In this document: positions 41,539 to 50,894 of the stretch, in pieces
Layout of the letters: every line of letters begins with the position of its first letter
Position numbering within the stretch: position 1 is the first letter of the stretch
DNA from: Hyphomonadaceae bacterium
GTDB taxonomy: Bacteria; Pseudomonadota; Alphaproteobacteria; Caulobacterales; Hyphomonadaceae
Assembly (NCBI GenBank): GCA_024742355.1
Contig: JANSYM010000005.1
Location: 248,001-312,000, forward strand
DNA: 64,000 bases
Direction: 5' to 3'
Made by a program: the position numbers and the translations under genes
Notes under the pieces: model-generated
What the model saw: the letters and a program-made list of their open reading frames with translations, nothing else
Databases searched by the model: none
What the model was told of the DNA's origin: nothing

Positions 41539-43419
41539 ATGCAAGCAGATATGAAATTCGATGTCATCGTGGTCGGTGGCGGCCACGCTGGGTGCGAAGC
41601 CGCATCCGCGGCGGCGCGCATGGGCGCGACGACGGCGCTGATCACCCACAAAATCGAAACCATCGGTGAAATGTCTTGCAATCCGGCGATTGGCGGCTTG
41701 GGCAAAGGCCATTTGGTGCGCGAGATTGATGCGTTGGATGGATTGATGGGTCGCGTCTCGGACAAATCCGGCATCCAGTTCCGCATGCTCAATCGCTCAA
41801 AAGGGCCAGCGGTCTGGGGACCGCGCGCGCAGATTGATCGCAAACTCTATCGCAAAGCGATGCAGGCAGAGATCCTTCATCATGAGAATCTCTCCGTCGT
41901 TGAGGATGGTGTTGAGGATCTGAGCGTCTCGGGCGAAAAAGTGTCGGGCGTTATTGGCGAGTCCGGAACGGAATATACTGCATCGGCGGTCGTCATCACG
42001 ACGGGGACATTCCTGAAAGGGATTATCCATCGCGGCGCCGAACGCATTCCGGCCGGGCGCGTCGGAGAAAAACCGGCCATTGGTTTGGCGGAGCGCCTAT
42101 ATGCGCTCGAGCTCCCGATGGGGCGATTGAAAACCGGAACGCCGGCGCGGCTGAACGGTGAGACCATTGATTGGGACCCGCTCGAGAAACAACCCGCCGA
42201 TGACGATCCGATCCCGTTTTCGTATCTGACGGACCGTATCGAGGTGCCGCAGGTTTCATGTGGGATCACCTTCACCAATCCAGAGACGCACGAGATTATC
42301 GCGGAGAATATCGAGCAATCCGCAGTCTATTCCGGTGCCATTGCCGGGCGCGGCCCACGCTATTGTCCGTCGATCGAAGACAAGATCCATCGCTTCGCTG
42401 ACAAAACGCGCCATCAGATTTTCCTGGAACCAGAAGGCCTCGATGATCCGACGGTCTATCCAAATGGGATTTCCACGTCGCTTCCACGCGATGTCCAGGA
42501 TGCTTTCATTCGAAAGATCGAGGGGCTCGAAAATGTCGAGATCCTCGAATACGGCTATGCGATCGAATATGATTATGTCGATCCGCGCGCTCTGGACTCC
42601 GGACTCCAGGTGAAAGCGCTTCCCGGATTGTTCCTCGCCGGACAAATCAATGGCACGACAGGATATGAAGAAGCAGGCGCGCAGGGCCTCGTCGCCGGAT
42701 TGAACGCGGTCCGTTATGGGCGCGGTGATGACAATGCGCTGTTTGATCGGGCCGAGGCGTATATCGGAGTCCTGATCGATGATCTCGTGACGCGCGGTGT
42801 GACGGAACCCTATCGAATGTTTACATCCCGCGCCGAGTATCGGCTGTCACTGCGGTCTGACAATGCCGACCAACGCCTGACACAGCGCGGCATTGATCTC
42901 GGCTTGGTCGGAAAAACCCGCGCCGAAATGTTTCACGTGAAACATGCGGCGCTGAAATCCGGACGGGATTTGATGCAATCGGTTCAGATGACACCCAATG
43001 AGGCGCAAAAGCTCGGATGGAAAGTCAATCAGGATGGCCAGCGCCGGAGCGCCTGGGAATATCTTGCCTATCCAAGCATTGATATGGCGGCGATTGAATC
43101 GGCCTTCCCGGAGATTGCCGCCCTGGATGGGATGGTCAAAACGCAACTCGAAATCGAGGCGATGTATGCCGGCTATATCGAGCGCCAGAAGGATGATGTC
43201 GAAGCCTTGCGCCGCGAAGAGGCTTTGGCGCTTCCGAGTGATCTTGATTATGCCGCGGTCGGCGGCCTGACCAATGAAGTCCGCGCGAAACTGGAATTGA
43301 TCCGGCCGGCGACATTGGGGCAGGCGGGTCGGATTGAAGGGATAACGCCCGGCGCATTAACGGCGCTGCTCGCCTATGTTCGCCGCCGCCCTGAACGAAA
43401 GACGTCCGCCCATGCGTGA
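41539..43419 (+). CDS. mnmG: tRNA uridine-5-carboxymethylaminomethyl modification enzyme MnmG (GidA)
   Basis: MnmG (626 aa) is the FAD- and NADH-using partner of Mnm[23 protein letters not shown] is the FAD loop, [24 protein letters not shown] the first GidA signature and [22 protein letters not shown] the second. A perfect parS is embedded as MFHVKH at about residue 465. The last eight bases overlap rsmG. Confidence 0.97.
   Translation: MQADMKFDVIVVGGGHAGCEAASAAARMGATTALITHKIETIGEMSCNPAIGGLGKGHLVREIDALDGLMGRVSDKSGIQFRMLNRSKGPAVWGPRAQIDRKLYRKAMQAEILHHENLSVVEDGVEDLSVSGEKVSGVIGESGTEYTASAVVITTGTFLKGIIHRGAERIPAGRVGEKPAIGLAERLYALELPMGRLKTGTPARLNGETIDWDPLEKQPADDDPIPFSYLTDRIEVPQVSCGITFTNPETHEIIAENIEQSAVYSGAIAGRGPRYCPSIEDKIHRFADKTRHQIFLEPEGLDDPTVYPNGISTSLPRDVQDAFIRKIEGLENVEILEYGYAIEYDYVDPRALDSGLQVKALPGLFLAGQINGTTGYEEAGAQGLVAGLNAVRYGRGDDNALFDRAEAYIGVLIDDLVTRGVTEPYRMFTSRAEYRLSLRSDNADQRLTQRGIDLGLVGKTRAEMFHVKHAALKSGRDLMQSVQMTPNEAQKLGWKVNQDGQRRSAWEYLAYPSIDMAAIESAFPEIAALDGMVKTQLEIEAMYAGYIERQKDDVEALRREEALALPSDLDYAAVGGLTNEVRAKLELIRPATLGQAGRIEGITPGALTALLAYVRRRPERKTSAHA
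42929..42944. other. parS site 2 (inside mnmG)
   Basis: A second perfect TGTTTCACGTGAAACA, here read in a different frame (MFHVKH), 1.77 kb from the first. Confidence 0.95.
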
Positions 43420-44044
43420 CAAAGACGGATTCGGGCCCGAAGACCTGAAAGACCATGTCGATGTTTCACGTGAAACACTCGAGCGGCTTCAGATCATTGT
43501 TGGTGAGCTCGACGCCTGGCGCCGCAAGACCAATCTGATTGGCCCTTCCGAATTCGGCCGGGTCTGGCGTCGACACGTCCTCGATTCTATTCAGCTCCAT
43601 CCGCACGTTCCGACTTCAGGACATACGATTGATCTCGGATCAGGGTCGGGATTTCCGGCCTTGATACTCGCCGCGTGCGCTACGGACCCGGCCGCAAAAT
43701 TCTCCTTAGTGGAGAGTGTTGGAAAGAAGTGCGCCTTTCTGCGCGCGGCGATCGAAGCGGCGAATTTGCCCGCCAAAGTCATCCAGGGCCGGGTCGAAGC
43801 GATTAAGCCCGTCCAAGCCGATTGCATAACGGCGCGGGCCTTCGCGCCATTACCGAAATTAATCAATTATGCCGCCCCCTGGTTTGAGAATGGCGCGTAT
43901 GGCGTGATTCCGAAAGGTCGACGCTGGGAAGAGGAATTGACGGATGCCTTGGAATCTTGGAGATTCGCCTATGAAGCGATTCCCAGCGTGAGCGGGGATG
44001 GGGCTATATTGAAAATCTCGGAGGTTTCACGTGTCGAACGCTAA
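43412..44044 (+). CDS. rsmG: 16S rRNA (guanine527-N7)-methyltransferase
   Basis: RsmG/GidB (210 aa) methylates G527 of 16S rRNA with S-adenosylmethionine. [17 protein letters not shown] is the SAM motif and [16 protein letters not shown] the later conserved segment. The N-terminal [11 protein letters not shown] carries the third parS. I use the ATG at 43412; the ORF-track ATG at 43376 would extend it 12 residues into mnmG. The end overlaps the parA start by 14 bp. Confidence 0.95.
   Translation: MRDKDGFGPEDLKDHVDVSRETLERLQIIVGELDAWRRKTNLIGPSEFGRVWRRHVLDSIQLHPHVPTSGHTIDLGSGSGFPALILAACATDPAAKFSLVESVGKKCAFLRAAIEAANLPAKVIQGRVEAIKPVQADCITARAFAPLPKLINYAAPWFENGAYGVIPKGRRWEEELTDALESWRFAYEAIPSVSGDGAILKISEVSRVER
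43462..43477. other. parS site 3 (inside rsmG)
   Basis: A third perfect TGTTTCACGTGAAACA, encoding the VSRET segment of RsmG, about 0.53 kb from site 2. Confidence 0.95.
44023..44038. other. Degenerate parS over the parA ribosome binding site and start
   Basis: GGTTTCACGTGTCGAA keeps the central GTTTCACGTG of parS but loses the right arm. The GTG inside it is the parA start codon and the GGAGG Shine-Dalgarno ends on its left edge. Confidence 0.6.
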
Positions 44045-44843
44045 CACACGCATACTCGCGATCGCCAATCAGAAAGGCGGTGTCGGGAAGACGACGACTT
44101 CGATTAATCTCGGCACGGCGCTCGCCGCCGTCGGTCGAAAAGTCCTGGTCATCGATTTCGATGCGCAGGGAAATGCCTCGACTGGACTCGGAATTACGCG
44201 CCCCGAGCGTCAGCTGACGACTTATGACGTGGTTGTCCACAACGAATTTCTGGGGGACGCGGTCCTCAATACATTGGTACCGCGCCTCGATATTGTCCCT
44301 GGTGACGAGAACCTCGCTGGCGTTGAAACCGAGCTTTCAACCGACCCACACCGGTCTTATCGACTGCGCAATGCATTGCGCAAATATGTCGACGAGGCCG
44401 GCGGCCGGGGTCTGACCGAGTATGACTATATCCTGATCGATTGCCCGCCGTCTTTGTCAGCCCTGACGATCAATGCGATGACGGCAGCCGACTCCCTGCT
44501 GGTGCCGCTGCAATGTGAATTCCTCGCCCTCGAAGGTCTGAGCCAACTTCTGAAAACTGTGGAACTGGTACGCTCGGGCCTCAATCCGGATCTGGATATT
44601 CAGGGCGTGGTCCTGACTATGTATGATCGCCGTAACAATCTGTCGGACCAGGTCGCTGATGAGGTCCGCTCGGTTCTGGGCGCGAAAGTCTATAATACGG
44701 TCATTCCACGCAATGTGCGTTTGTCCGAAGCGCCGAGTTTCGGCAAGCCGGCTTTGCTTTATGATTATCGGTGCCCGGGTAGTGAAGCCTATATTCGTCT
44801 TGCATCGGAAATGTTGAAGCGCGAACGCGCGTTGCGAGCCTAA
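44031..44843 (+). CDS. parA: Chromosome-partitioning ATPase ParA
   Basis: ParA (270 aa) is the deviant Walker ATPase that drives ParB-parS segregation on the nucleoid. ILAIANQKGGVGKTTTSINLG is the deviant Walker A, VIDFDAQGNASTGLG the A' region and YILIDCPPSLSALTINA Walker B. The start is a GTG with GGAGG six bases upstream, embedded in a parS-like sequence. Three bases separate it from parB. Confidence 0.97.
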   Translation: MSNANTRILAIANQKGGVGKTTTSINLGTALAAVGRKVLVIDFDAQGNASTGLGITRPERQLTTYDVVVHNEFLGDAVLNTLVPRLDIVPGDENLAGVETELSTDPHRSYRLRNALRKYVDEAGGRGLTEYDYILIDCPPSLSALTINAMTAADSLLVPLQCEFLALEGLSQLLKTVELVRSGLNPDLDIQGVVLTMYDRRNNLSDQVADEVRSVLGAKVYNTVIPRNVRLSEAPSFGKPALLYDYRCPGSEAYIRLASEMLKRERALRA

Positions 44844-44846
44844 TCA

Positions 44847-45767
44847 ATGTCGCCAGCCAAACAAAGCCGTCTTGGGAAGGGACTCTCTGCGCTGATTGGA
44901 GAGGTCGAGGGTGTCGGTCTTGCCGCGCCAGATGAGACCAACGAGTCTGGTTTCACCGGATCGAGTGGCACGCCGGTCGATGAGTACAAATTAGCGGACA
45001 TTCGTCCGAACCCGGCCCAGCCGCGACGCACTTTTTCCGAACAAGAGCTCGACGAACTCGCAAATTCGATCAAACAACGCGGCGTCTTGCAGGCAATCAT
45101 CCTTCGCCCCGATCCGGACGCGCCAAATCAGTATCAGATTGTCGCCGGCGAACGCCGTTGGCGCGCCGCGCAACGCGCGGGCCTGACAACCATTCCAGCC
45201 GTCGTTCGCGATATGGACGAGCTTCAATTGCTGGAAGTCGGGATTATCGAGAACGTTCAGCGCGAAGACCTCAACCCGATTGAAGAAGCCGAAGCCTATG
45301 GCGCACTGATCAAGCGCTTTGGCCGGACCCAGGAGAACCTGGCTGAGAGTGTCGGCAAGTCGCGCGCGCATATCGCGAATACGCTGCGCCTACTCAATCT
45401 CGGAGAATCGGCGCGCGAGCATTTGCGCCAGGGCCGGATTTCGGCCGGGCATGCCCGCGCTGCACTCGGCGCATCGGACCCCGATCCGGTCGTCGATATG
45501 GCGGTCGCAAAGTCCATGTCGGTGCGCGAGGTCGAGGCGCTGGTGAAACGCCTCAAGGATGGCAATTCGCTCGATGCGGTGGCCAGCAAAGTCAATCAGA
45601 TGGACAAGGACGTCGACACCGAGGCGCTGGAAAGCGACCTTGCCCGTGTTCTGGGTCTGAAAGTCGACATTCGACAGGGCGCCAAAGGCGGCGAATTGCG
45701 CATCAAGTATGGCGATCTCGAACAATTGGACGAATTGTGTCGCCGGCTGACAGCTAAGCGCGGATAA
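44847..45767 (+). CDS. parB: Chromosome-partitioning protein ParB
   Basis: ParB (306 aa) is a CTP-dependent clamp that loads at parS and slides along DNA. The N-terminal RLGKGLSALIGE binds ParA; IVAGERRWRAAQRAGL holds the CTP/arginine patch; IIENVQREDLNPIEEAEAY and the HTH (LAESVGKSRAHIANTLRLLNL, GRISAGHARAALG) follow, then a C-terminal dimer domain. The substrate parS sites lie in the three genes just upstream. Confidence 0.97.
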   Translation: MSPAKQSRLGKGLSALIGEVEGVGLAAPDETNESGFTGSSGTPVDEYKLADIRPNPAQPRRTFSEQELDELANSIKQRGVLQAIILRPDPDAPNQYQIVAGERRWRAAQRAGLTTIPAVVRDMDELQLLEVGIIENVQREDLNPIEEAEAYGALIKRFGRTQENLAESVGKSRAHIANTLRLLNLGESAREHLRQGRISAGHARAALGASDPDPVVDMAVAKSMSVREVEALVKRLKDGNSLDAVASKVNQMDKDVDTEALESDLARVLGLKVDIRQGAKGGELRIKYGDLEQLDELCRRLTAKRG

Positions 45768-45924
45768 GTTCCTGTAAATATTGAAATATTCGGACACTTG
45801 CGGTTGCAGGCCCGTCGACTGCGTAAGCGCTCGCGGGTCCTTGTCGTCGAGTGACGTATTCCCGTTTGCGAGAAAATGCCTAGTCTAAGCCTCACCGTTG
45901 AGCCTCAGACTTGGACGATCGATC

Positions 45925-47253
45925 ATGGCAGACACGCATTATCAGGGCCCGAACACGCTTGAGCGCCCAGTACTTTCCTATCGGGAGCCCTCTTTACCGA
46001 GCTATCTGAAGCGCGGCGATCCGGTTCCGCCAGCGAGCGAACTTGACCTCGAAACGATCGATCTCGCCGATGTTGAGGTGTGGCGCCAAAACAAGATGTG
46101 GGACCGATTCGAGCGTCTGCGAAAAGAAGACCCGGTCCATTATACGCCCGACAGTTTCTTCGGACCGTATTGGTCGATCACGCGCCATCGCGACATTGTC
46201 GCCGTCGATTCCGATCACAAGCGGTTCTCTTCTGACTCGTCCCAGGGCGGAATCACGCTCAGCAATATGACCGAGAGTCTGGTTGGGCGGAGCTTCATCA
46301 CTGCCGATGAGCCCGAACATTCGGCGCAGAGAAAAACCGCGCAACCGGCCGTCGCGCCGACCGCGCTGAAAACCTATGAGCCTCTGATCCGTCGGCGTAC
46401 CCAGGCCGTCCTCGACAGTTTGCCGGTCGGCGAACCGTTCGATTGGGTCGACAATGTCTCGATCGAGCTGACTGCGATGATGCTCGCCACCCTGTTCAAC
46501 TATCCACAAGAGCGTCGCCGGGAACTCACGCGTTGGTCCGACGTCACCACCAATCCGAGCGACCCGGACATTTGTCCTGGCGGGATGGAACAATGGCGGG
46601 CGGAACTCACACAATGTGCGCAAGTGTTCTGGGAAATCTACCAGGGCCGCAAGAATGCCGAACCGGCCGGCGACCTGATGAGCCTGCTCGCCCATGGCGA
46701 TGCGACCCGCGATATGGACCCGCGCGAATTGCTCGGCAATGTCATCCTGTTGATTGTCGGCGGCAACGACACGACCCGCAATTCCATGTCAGGCGGTGTT
46801 TATGCGCTCAACAAGTTTCCGGGAGAGTATGAAAAACTCAAAGCCGATCACAGCCTGATCCCGAACATGGTGTCCGAGTTTATTCGCTGGCAGACGCCGC
46901 TTGCCTATATGCGCCGCACCGCGCTCGAAGATGTCGAGATGCATGGCAAACTGATCCGCAAGGGTGACAAGGTGGCGATGTGGTATGTCTCGGGCAATCG
47001 CGACGAAACATTCTGGGATGAAGACCCGAACAAGCTGATCATCGACCGCAAACAGGCGCGAAACCATGTCTCGTTCGGCTTCGGAATCCATCGCTGCGTC
47101 GGAAATCGCCTGGCTGAGTTGCAATTACGGATTCTGTGGGAGGAAATCCTCGCCAGATTCGAGCATGTGGAAGTGTTAGATGAACCCAGCCGTGTCTCGA
47201 GCAGCTTTGTGAAGGGCTATTCCTGGCTGCCTGTGGTGTGTCATCCAAAATAG
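45925..47253 (+). CDS. Cytochrome P450, CYP153-type alkane hydroxylase
   Basis: A soluble bacterial P450 (442 aa). The I-helix reads LIVGGNDTTRNSMSGG and the K-helix region EFIRWQTPLAYMRRTA; both are characteristic of CYP153 terminal alkane/fatty-acid hydroxylases. The haem loop FGFGIHRCVGNRLAE carries the Cys ligand. CYP153 enzymes need a ferredoxin and ferredoxin reductase, which are not next to it. Start at the ATG at 45925, nine codons inside the ORF. It follows parB after a 157-bp gap with no other gene. Confidence 0.88.
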   Translation: MADTHYQGPNTLERPVLSYREPSLPSYLKRGDPVPPASELDLETIDLADVEVWRQNKMWDRFERLRKEDPVHYTPDSFFGPYWSITRHRDIVAVDSDHKRFSSDSSQGGITLSNMTESLVGRSFITADEPEHSAQRKTAQPAVAPTALKTYEPLIRRRTQAVLDSLPVGEPFDWVDNVSIELTAMMLATLFNYPQERRRELTRWSDVTTNPSDPDICPGGMEQWRAELTQCAQVFWEIYQGRKNAEPAGDLMSLLAHGDATRDMDPRELLGNVILLIVGGNDTTRNSMSGGVYALNKFPGEYEKLKADHSLIPNMVSEFIRWQTPLAYMRRTALEDVEMHGKLIRKGDKVAMWYVSGNRDETFWDEDPNKLIIDRKQARNHVSFGFGIHRCVGNRLAELQLRILWEEILARFEHVEVLDEPSRVSSSFVKGYSWLPVVCHPK

Positions 47254-47301
47254 TCGGCGGAAACAAGTCGCTTCGACTGACACGACCTCTGGCAAGTCCC
47301 G

Positions 47302-48531
47302 CTAAAACGGAAGTGCACTGCAATTGCCGTCGGGGGCGTCGTCCGCGAATGCCCTGGCGACAAACGGCTTGGATTTCGACTGTGAGTGATTCAATACCGT
47401 GAGGTGATCAAACCCCTTGAAAAAATGGGCTTCGATTGATGACCCGGCGGCGCAAGCGGCTTTGACGAATCCTGCCTGCATGCGCGGCGGCGTGTCCCGG
47501 TCGTCCGACCCGACACCGACAAAGACGGGCACCGGCAAATGCAGCGATGGAAATTGCATCCGCTCAAATGCCTGCCGGAGAGGTTCGGTCGGCGGGGTTG
47601 TGAATGCCTTGTTATAAGTGAGTCCGGCTTCGGTGATTTTCGTGCGCATATCGCGGTTGCAGATCTCGGTCACGCCGCGGGCGAGCGGCAGCGCCTGTTC
47701 GGAGACATAATCTTCAACTCTGAACTCCGGATCGATTTGCTCGATTAGAGTCAGCGCCAGGAAATTGTAGCCCAGCATCGGATCGACCTGGTCATTGGGC
47801 CGCGCGGCTTGTACCGCGAGCAAGGCATCCGGCGTGAAAAACGGGACGCCGGTTGCGACGACAGCGCGAATGTCGAGCTCCGGAGCATAGTCAGGCGCAT
47901 AACCAGCCGTGGCGATGGCCGCGCCTGCGCCTTGCGATTGCCCGGCCAGAACGACGCGATCCGAGACCGGGAATCCGGCCGATTGCACCGCGCGGATGAC
48001 ATCCAGATTGCTGAACGCCGCCGGACGGGTGGCGAGATAAGGATGTGTCCCCTGCGTTCCGAGACCCTGGTAATCAGAAGCGACAATCGCGTACCCCTCA
48101 CTGAGCCATTCGGACAAATGCTCCTGATGGAATGGAACATAACCGGTCCAGGTTGGCGCGCATTTGTCAGCTATTCCCACGGTGCCATGCGACCAGAGCA
48201 GCAAGGGCCAACCGCCTTCCGGTGGATCGCCGGCCGGTAGAAACAAGGCGCCCGACACAACAATCGAACCGCCGTCCGCGAGCCCGTCACTGGACGAATA
48301 AAGCAGGCGAATAGAGTCTGCCGCATTCGGCACTGTCTGTTTCGGGCTCAGTGTTTCTTGCCGCAGTAAAGTCCCGGGCGCGGGTACCTCATCGGAAAAA
48401 TCATAGAACGCCGAAACACCGCCATCGCCAAGCGTGTATCGCGGATCGAGCTCGGTGTCGTTTTGCGCCGGGCTGACCGCGCATGCGGCGAGAACGAAGA
48501 GGCCAAGCAAGGCCGGAATTTGCTTTTTCAT
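47302..48531 (-). CDS. Secretory-lipase-type alpha/beta hydrolase, lipoprotein
   Basis: A 409-aa envelope esterase/lipase. The start at 48531 gives a lipoprotein signal (KKQIPALLGLFVLAAC). The alpha/beta-hydrolase nucleophile elbow is GQSQGAG, with WSHGTVG as oxyanion region, DDRDTPP near the acid residue and FKGFDHLTVL near the His. The layout matches the fungal-type secretory lipase (LIP) family also present in bacteria. It is convergent with the CYP153 gene; a joint role in hydrocarbon or lipid use is only a guess. Confidence 0.8.
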   Translation of the reverse strand: MKKQIPALLGLFVLAACAVSPAQNDTELDPRYTLGDGGVSAFYDFSDEVPAPGTLLRQETLSPKQTVPNAADSIRLLYSSSDGLADGGSIVVSGALFLPAGDPPEGGWPLLLWSHGTVGIADKCAPTWTGYVPFHQEHLSEWLSEGYAIVASDYQGLGTQGTHPYLATRPAAFSNLDVIRAVQSAGFPVSDRVVLAGQSQGAGAAIATAGYAPDYAPELDIRAVVATGVPFFTPDALLAVQAARPNDQVDPMLGYNFLALTLIEQIDPEFRVEDYVSEQALPLARGVTEICNRDMRTKITEAGLTYNKAFTTPPTEPLRQAFERMQFPSLHLPVPVFVGVGSDDRDTPPRMQAGFVKAACAAGSSIEAHFFKGFDHLTVLNHSQSKSKPFVARAFADDAPDGNCSALPF

Positions 48532-48660
48532 TGCGGTCACGCTCCCGGAAAAGTCTAGGCAGACATATCGACGTTACCTGTCCTTGGTGTCGTCAATCGA
48601 TTTCTCGAAGCCAAACGCGATCGAGCGGCGACCCGAGGAATGTATTTTGCCGGAAAAAGT

Positions 48661-48734
48661 TGGAGCGGGTACACGGAATCGAACCGAGCTACACAGCTTG
48701 GAAGGCTGGTGCATTACCACTATGCTATACCCGC
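48661..48734 (-). tRNA. tRNA-Gly (anticodon TCC)
   Basis: The minus strand gives a 74-nt cloverleaf with encoded CCA: acceptor GCGGGTA/TACCCGC, anticodon stem CCAGC/GCTGT around CTTCCAA, and GGTTCGATTCC in the T arm. It decodes GGA/GGG. Confidence 0.96.
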
Positions 48735-48783
48735 TCACGGGTGCGATGGCCTTAAGATGGGCCTGTCTCAGGAATTGTGCAAG

Positions 48784-48868
48784 TGGTGGAGGGGACTGGA
48801 TTCGAACCAGTGTACGCAAAGCGGCCAGATTTACAGTCTGGTGGATTTAACCACTCTCCCACCCCTCC
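48784..48868 (-). tRNA. tRNA-Tyr (anticodon GTA)
   Basis: An 85-nt class II tRNA with encoded CCA: acceptor GGAGGGG/CCCCTCC, anticodon stem CCAGA/TCTGG around CTGTAAA, a long variable arm and GGTTCGAATCC in the T arm. It is transcribed ahead of tRNA-Gly on the same strand, 49 bp apart, so the two probably share a transcript. Confidence 0.97.
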
Positions 48869-48963
48869 GAAGGGTCTTGCACAACGCCATTTGACGTCGC
48901 TGTTTCCGACCGTCAGAAGGGGGGCTGACACCCACCGCCTTTCAACCGGAAACCGGCCTTATA

Positions 48964-49734
48964 ATGAGCAAGCCCCGCCCACGCAACCGTCCTAATTCAC
49001 ACAAGCGAAAAATGTCTGGCCGCACGCATGGCAGCGGCGAAAACTGGGTCTGGGGCGCGCATGCCGTCACCGCGGCTCTGGCCAATCCGAAACGCAAATT
49101 GAAACGCCTGGTCGGGACCCGGAACGGGCTCAGCCGGCTCGGTGAGAAAGCTTCGCGCGGAGAGGATCTGGCGCCCGCCGCGATCGATGCCTTGCTGCCG
49201 CGCGATGCTGTGCACCAGGGTCTGGCGGCGCAGTTCGAGCCGCTGGTTCCCGTACAAATAGACGACATAATCGAGGCCGGACTCCAGCGCGTCGCCGTGC
49301 TTGATCAGGTTAGCGATCCGCACAATCTCGGCGCGATTTTCCGCTCCGCGGCGGCGTTCGGGTTTGGCGCCCTCATCCTGCAAACCCGCAACGCCCCAGC
49401 AATCACGGGTATCGTGGCCAAATCCGCTGTCGGTGCCATAGAAACCGTACAGGAGTGCAGGGTGGTTAATATTTCTCGCGCACTCGAGACACTGGCCGAG
49501 GCAGGGTATCACACGGTCGGGCTGGCGGGGGCTGCTCAGGCGTCGATCGAGGCCGCGGTCAGCGGCGCGGAAAAGCTCGCCATTGTGCTCGGTGCCGAAG
49601 GGCCGGGTCTGCGCCCGGGCGTTGCCAAGGCGTGCGCCGAACTCGCCCGCATTCCGATCGCGCCCGAGATGGAAAGCCTGAATGTGTCGAACGCCGCGGC
49701 GATTGCTTTCTATGCGGCATCGCGCGGCGGATAA
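48964..49734 (+). CDS. rlmB: TrmH-family 23S rRNA (guanosine-2'-O-)-methyltransferase
   Basis: SpoU-class 2'-O-methyltransferase of 256 aa with the knotted SAM domain. The three motifs are LDQVSDPHNLGAIFRSAAAFG, IVLGAEGPGLRP and MESLNVSNAAAIAFY. An N-terminal substrate-binding domain (WVWGAHAVTAALANPKR) marks it as RlmB-type, methylating G2251 of 23S rRNA. It is divergent from tRNA-Tyr. Confidence 0.9.
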   Translation: MSKPRPRNRPNSHKRKMSGRTHGSGENWVWGAHAVTAALANPKRKLKRLVGTRNGLSRLGEKASRGEDLAPAAIDALLPRDAVHQGLAAQFEPLVPVQIDDIIEAGLQRVAVLDQVSDPHNLGAIFRSAAAFGFGALILQTRNAPAITGIVAKSAVGAIETVQECRVVNISRALETLAEAGYHTVGLAGAAQASIEAAVSGAEKLAIVLGAEGPGLRPGVAKACAELARIPIAPEMESLNVSNAAAIAFYAASRGG

Positions 49735-49798
49735 GGAATTCCCCGGATTGTCGGTGACGTGTGGATCGGCTCTGGCTTAGCGAAACACAGGAGCGGTT

Positions 49799-49927
49799 AT
49801 GGGCAATCTCATATTCGATCCTCTGGCCATCGCGGCATTGGCGGGCTTCGGGATCCTCATTCTCATCTCAGTCGGAATCTTCGTCTGGCTGATGCGCAAG
49901 GCAGGCAAAGCCGCTGGCGAGCGCTAG
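49799..49927 (+). CDS. Predicted 42-aa single-span membrane protein
   Basis: This frame is too short for the ORF track but well supported: AGGAG lies six bases before the ATG. The peptide has an N-terminal MGNLIFDPLAI, one long hydrophobic span (LAGFGILILISVGIFVWLM) and a basic tail (RKAGKAAGER), giving an N-out/C-in topology. Its last four bases overlap the end of the convergent ATP-grasp gene. The function is unknown. Confidence 0.6.
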   Translation: MGNLIFDPLAIAALAGFGILILISVGIFVWLMRKAGKAAGER

Positions 49928-50796
49928 GCGGTTAGCGCCTGCACCGCCATGGCCATGAAGAATCCGAGATTCTTGCCTTCGAGCGGGTAGAGGTATGGCT
50001 CGATCAGCTCGAGCTCCATCAGCAGCAATCGACCATCATCACCGCGCAACATGTCGACGCGGGCATAAAGTGGAATCTCGCGTAGAATATCCAGGATCAC
50101 TTTCGCGTCTTCCAGGTCTTCTTCGCTTGGTGTGATGGCGGTTTCGATGCCGCCATAGGTTGATTGAATGCGATAATCCCCGGCTTTGGCCTGCTTGAGC
50201 AGCGCGTGGGAGAAGGAGCCATAGATAAAGACGAAACTGTACTCGCCCTCTTCCTGAATCCTGGACAGGAAGGGCTGCACCATCATTGGGTGCGGCATGT
50301 CCGGGCGTGGATCATTGGGCGACAGCCGAAACTGTCCGTCAGCCCCGGCCCCGACCTGGCGCTTGAAGACGAGATCGTCACTGCCAAGCGTTTCAAACGC
50401 GCGCGCGAAATTTTCGTCATCGACCTTGTCGATCCACAGGGTCGGGATCAGGCGTGCACCCTCTTCGGCGAGTTTTTTCAGATAACCCTTATGACTGTTC
50501 CAGCGCACCAGTTCGGCGGAGTTGAAGAGCCGTGTTTGCTGCTCAATCCTGTCCAGGGTCGCCAGGAATTCCTCGGCGTGGTCCCAATAATCCCAGGTCG
50601 TGCCGATTATCACCGCGCGATAGCTGCCCCAGTCCTGGGTCTTGTCAGCCCAATCGACATCGATCAATTCCATCCCCAGTTTCTCGAACTGCGGGCGCAG
50701 CGCGTCCATCATCCGATCATGCTCAAACGCGTCCGAGCGGCGCAGGGGCGATCCGGGCAGAGTCGCTTTCGAGGCGAGGTAGGCAATCTTGGTCAT
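49924..50796 (-). CDS. ATP-grasp-domain protein (RimK/DcsG-like)
   Basis: A 290-aa enzyme of the ATP-grasp superfamily, which makes acyl-phosphate-activated peptide or ring bonds. IIGTTWDYWDHAEEFL, VFKRQVGAGADGQFRL (nucleotide-binding lysine and loop) and YARVDMLRGDDGRLLLMELELIEPYLYP (metal-binding acidic residues) are visible. The pattern resembles the RimK and cycloserine-ligase (DcsG) groups, but its substrates cannot be named. I prefer the ATG at 50796; the track's start lies 99 bases upstream in the divergent promoter. Confidence 0.8.
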   Translation of the reverse strand: MTKIAYLASKATLPGSPLRRSDAFEHDRMMDALRPQFEKLGMELIDVDWADKTQDWGSYRAVIIGTTWDYWDHAEEFLATLDRIEQQTRLFNSAELVRWNSHKGYLKKLAEEGARLIPTLWIDKVDDENFARAFETLGSDDLVFKRQVGAGADGQFRLSPNDPRPDMPHPMMVQPFLSRIQEEGEYSFVFIYGSFSHALLKQAKAGDYRIQSTYGGIETAITPSEEDLEDAKVILDILREIPLYARVDMLRGDDGRLLLMELELIEPYLYPLEGKNLGFFMAMAVQALTA

Positions 50797-50894
50797 AGCC
50801 CCGCCATAACTGGCCATAATGGTTGCGTCTACCACCTGCATCTGGCACACGCGCCTGAGCGGTTTTTGCGAGCAGTTTCCAGAGGATATCTTCA

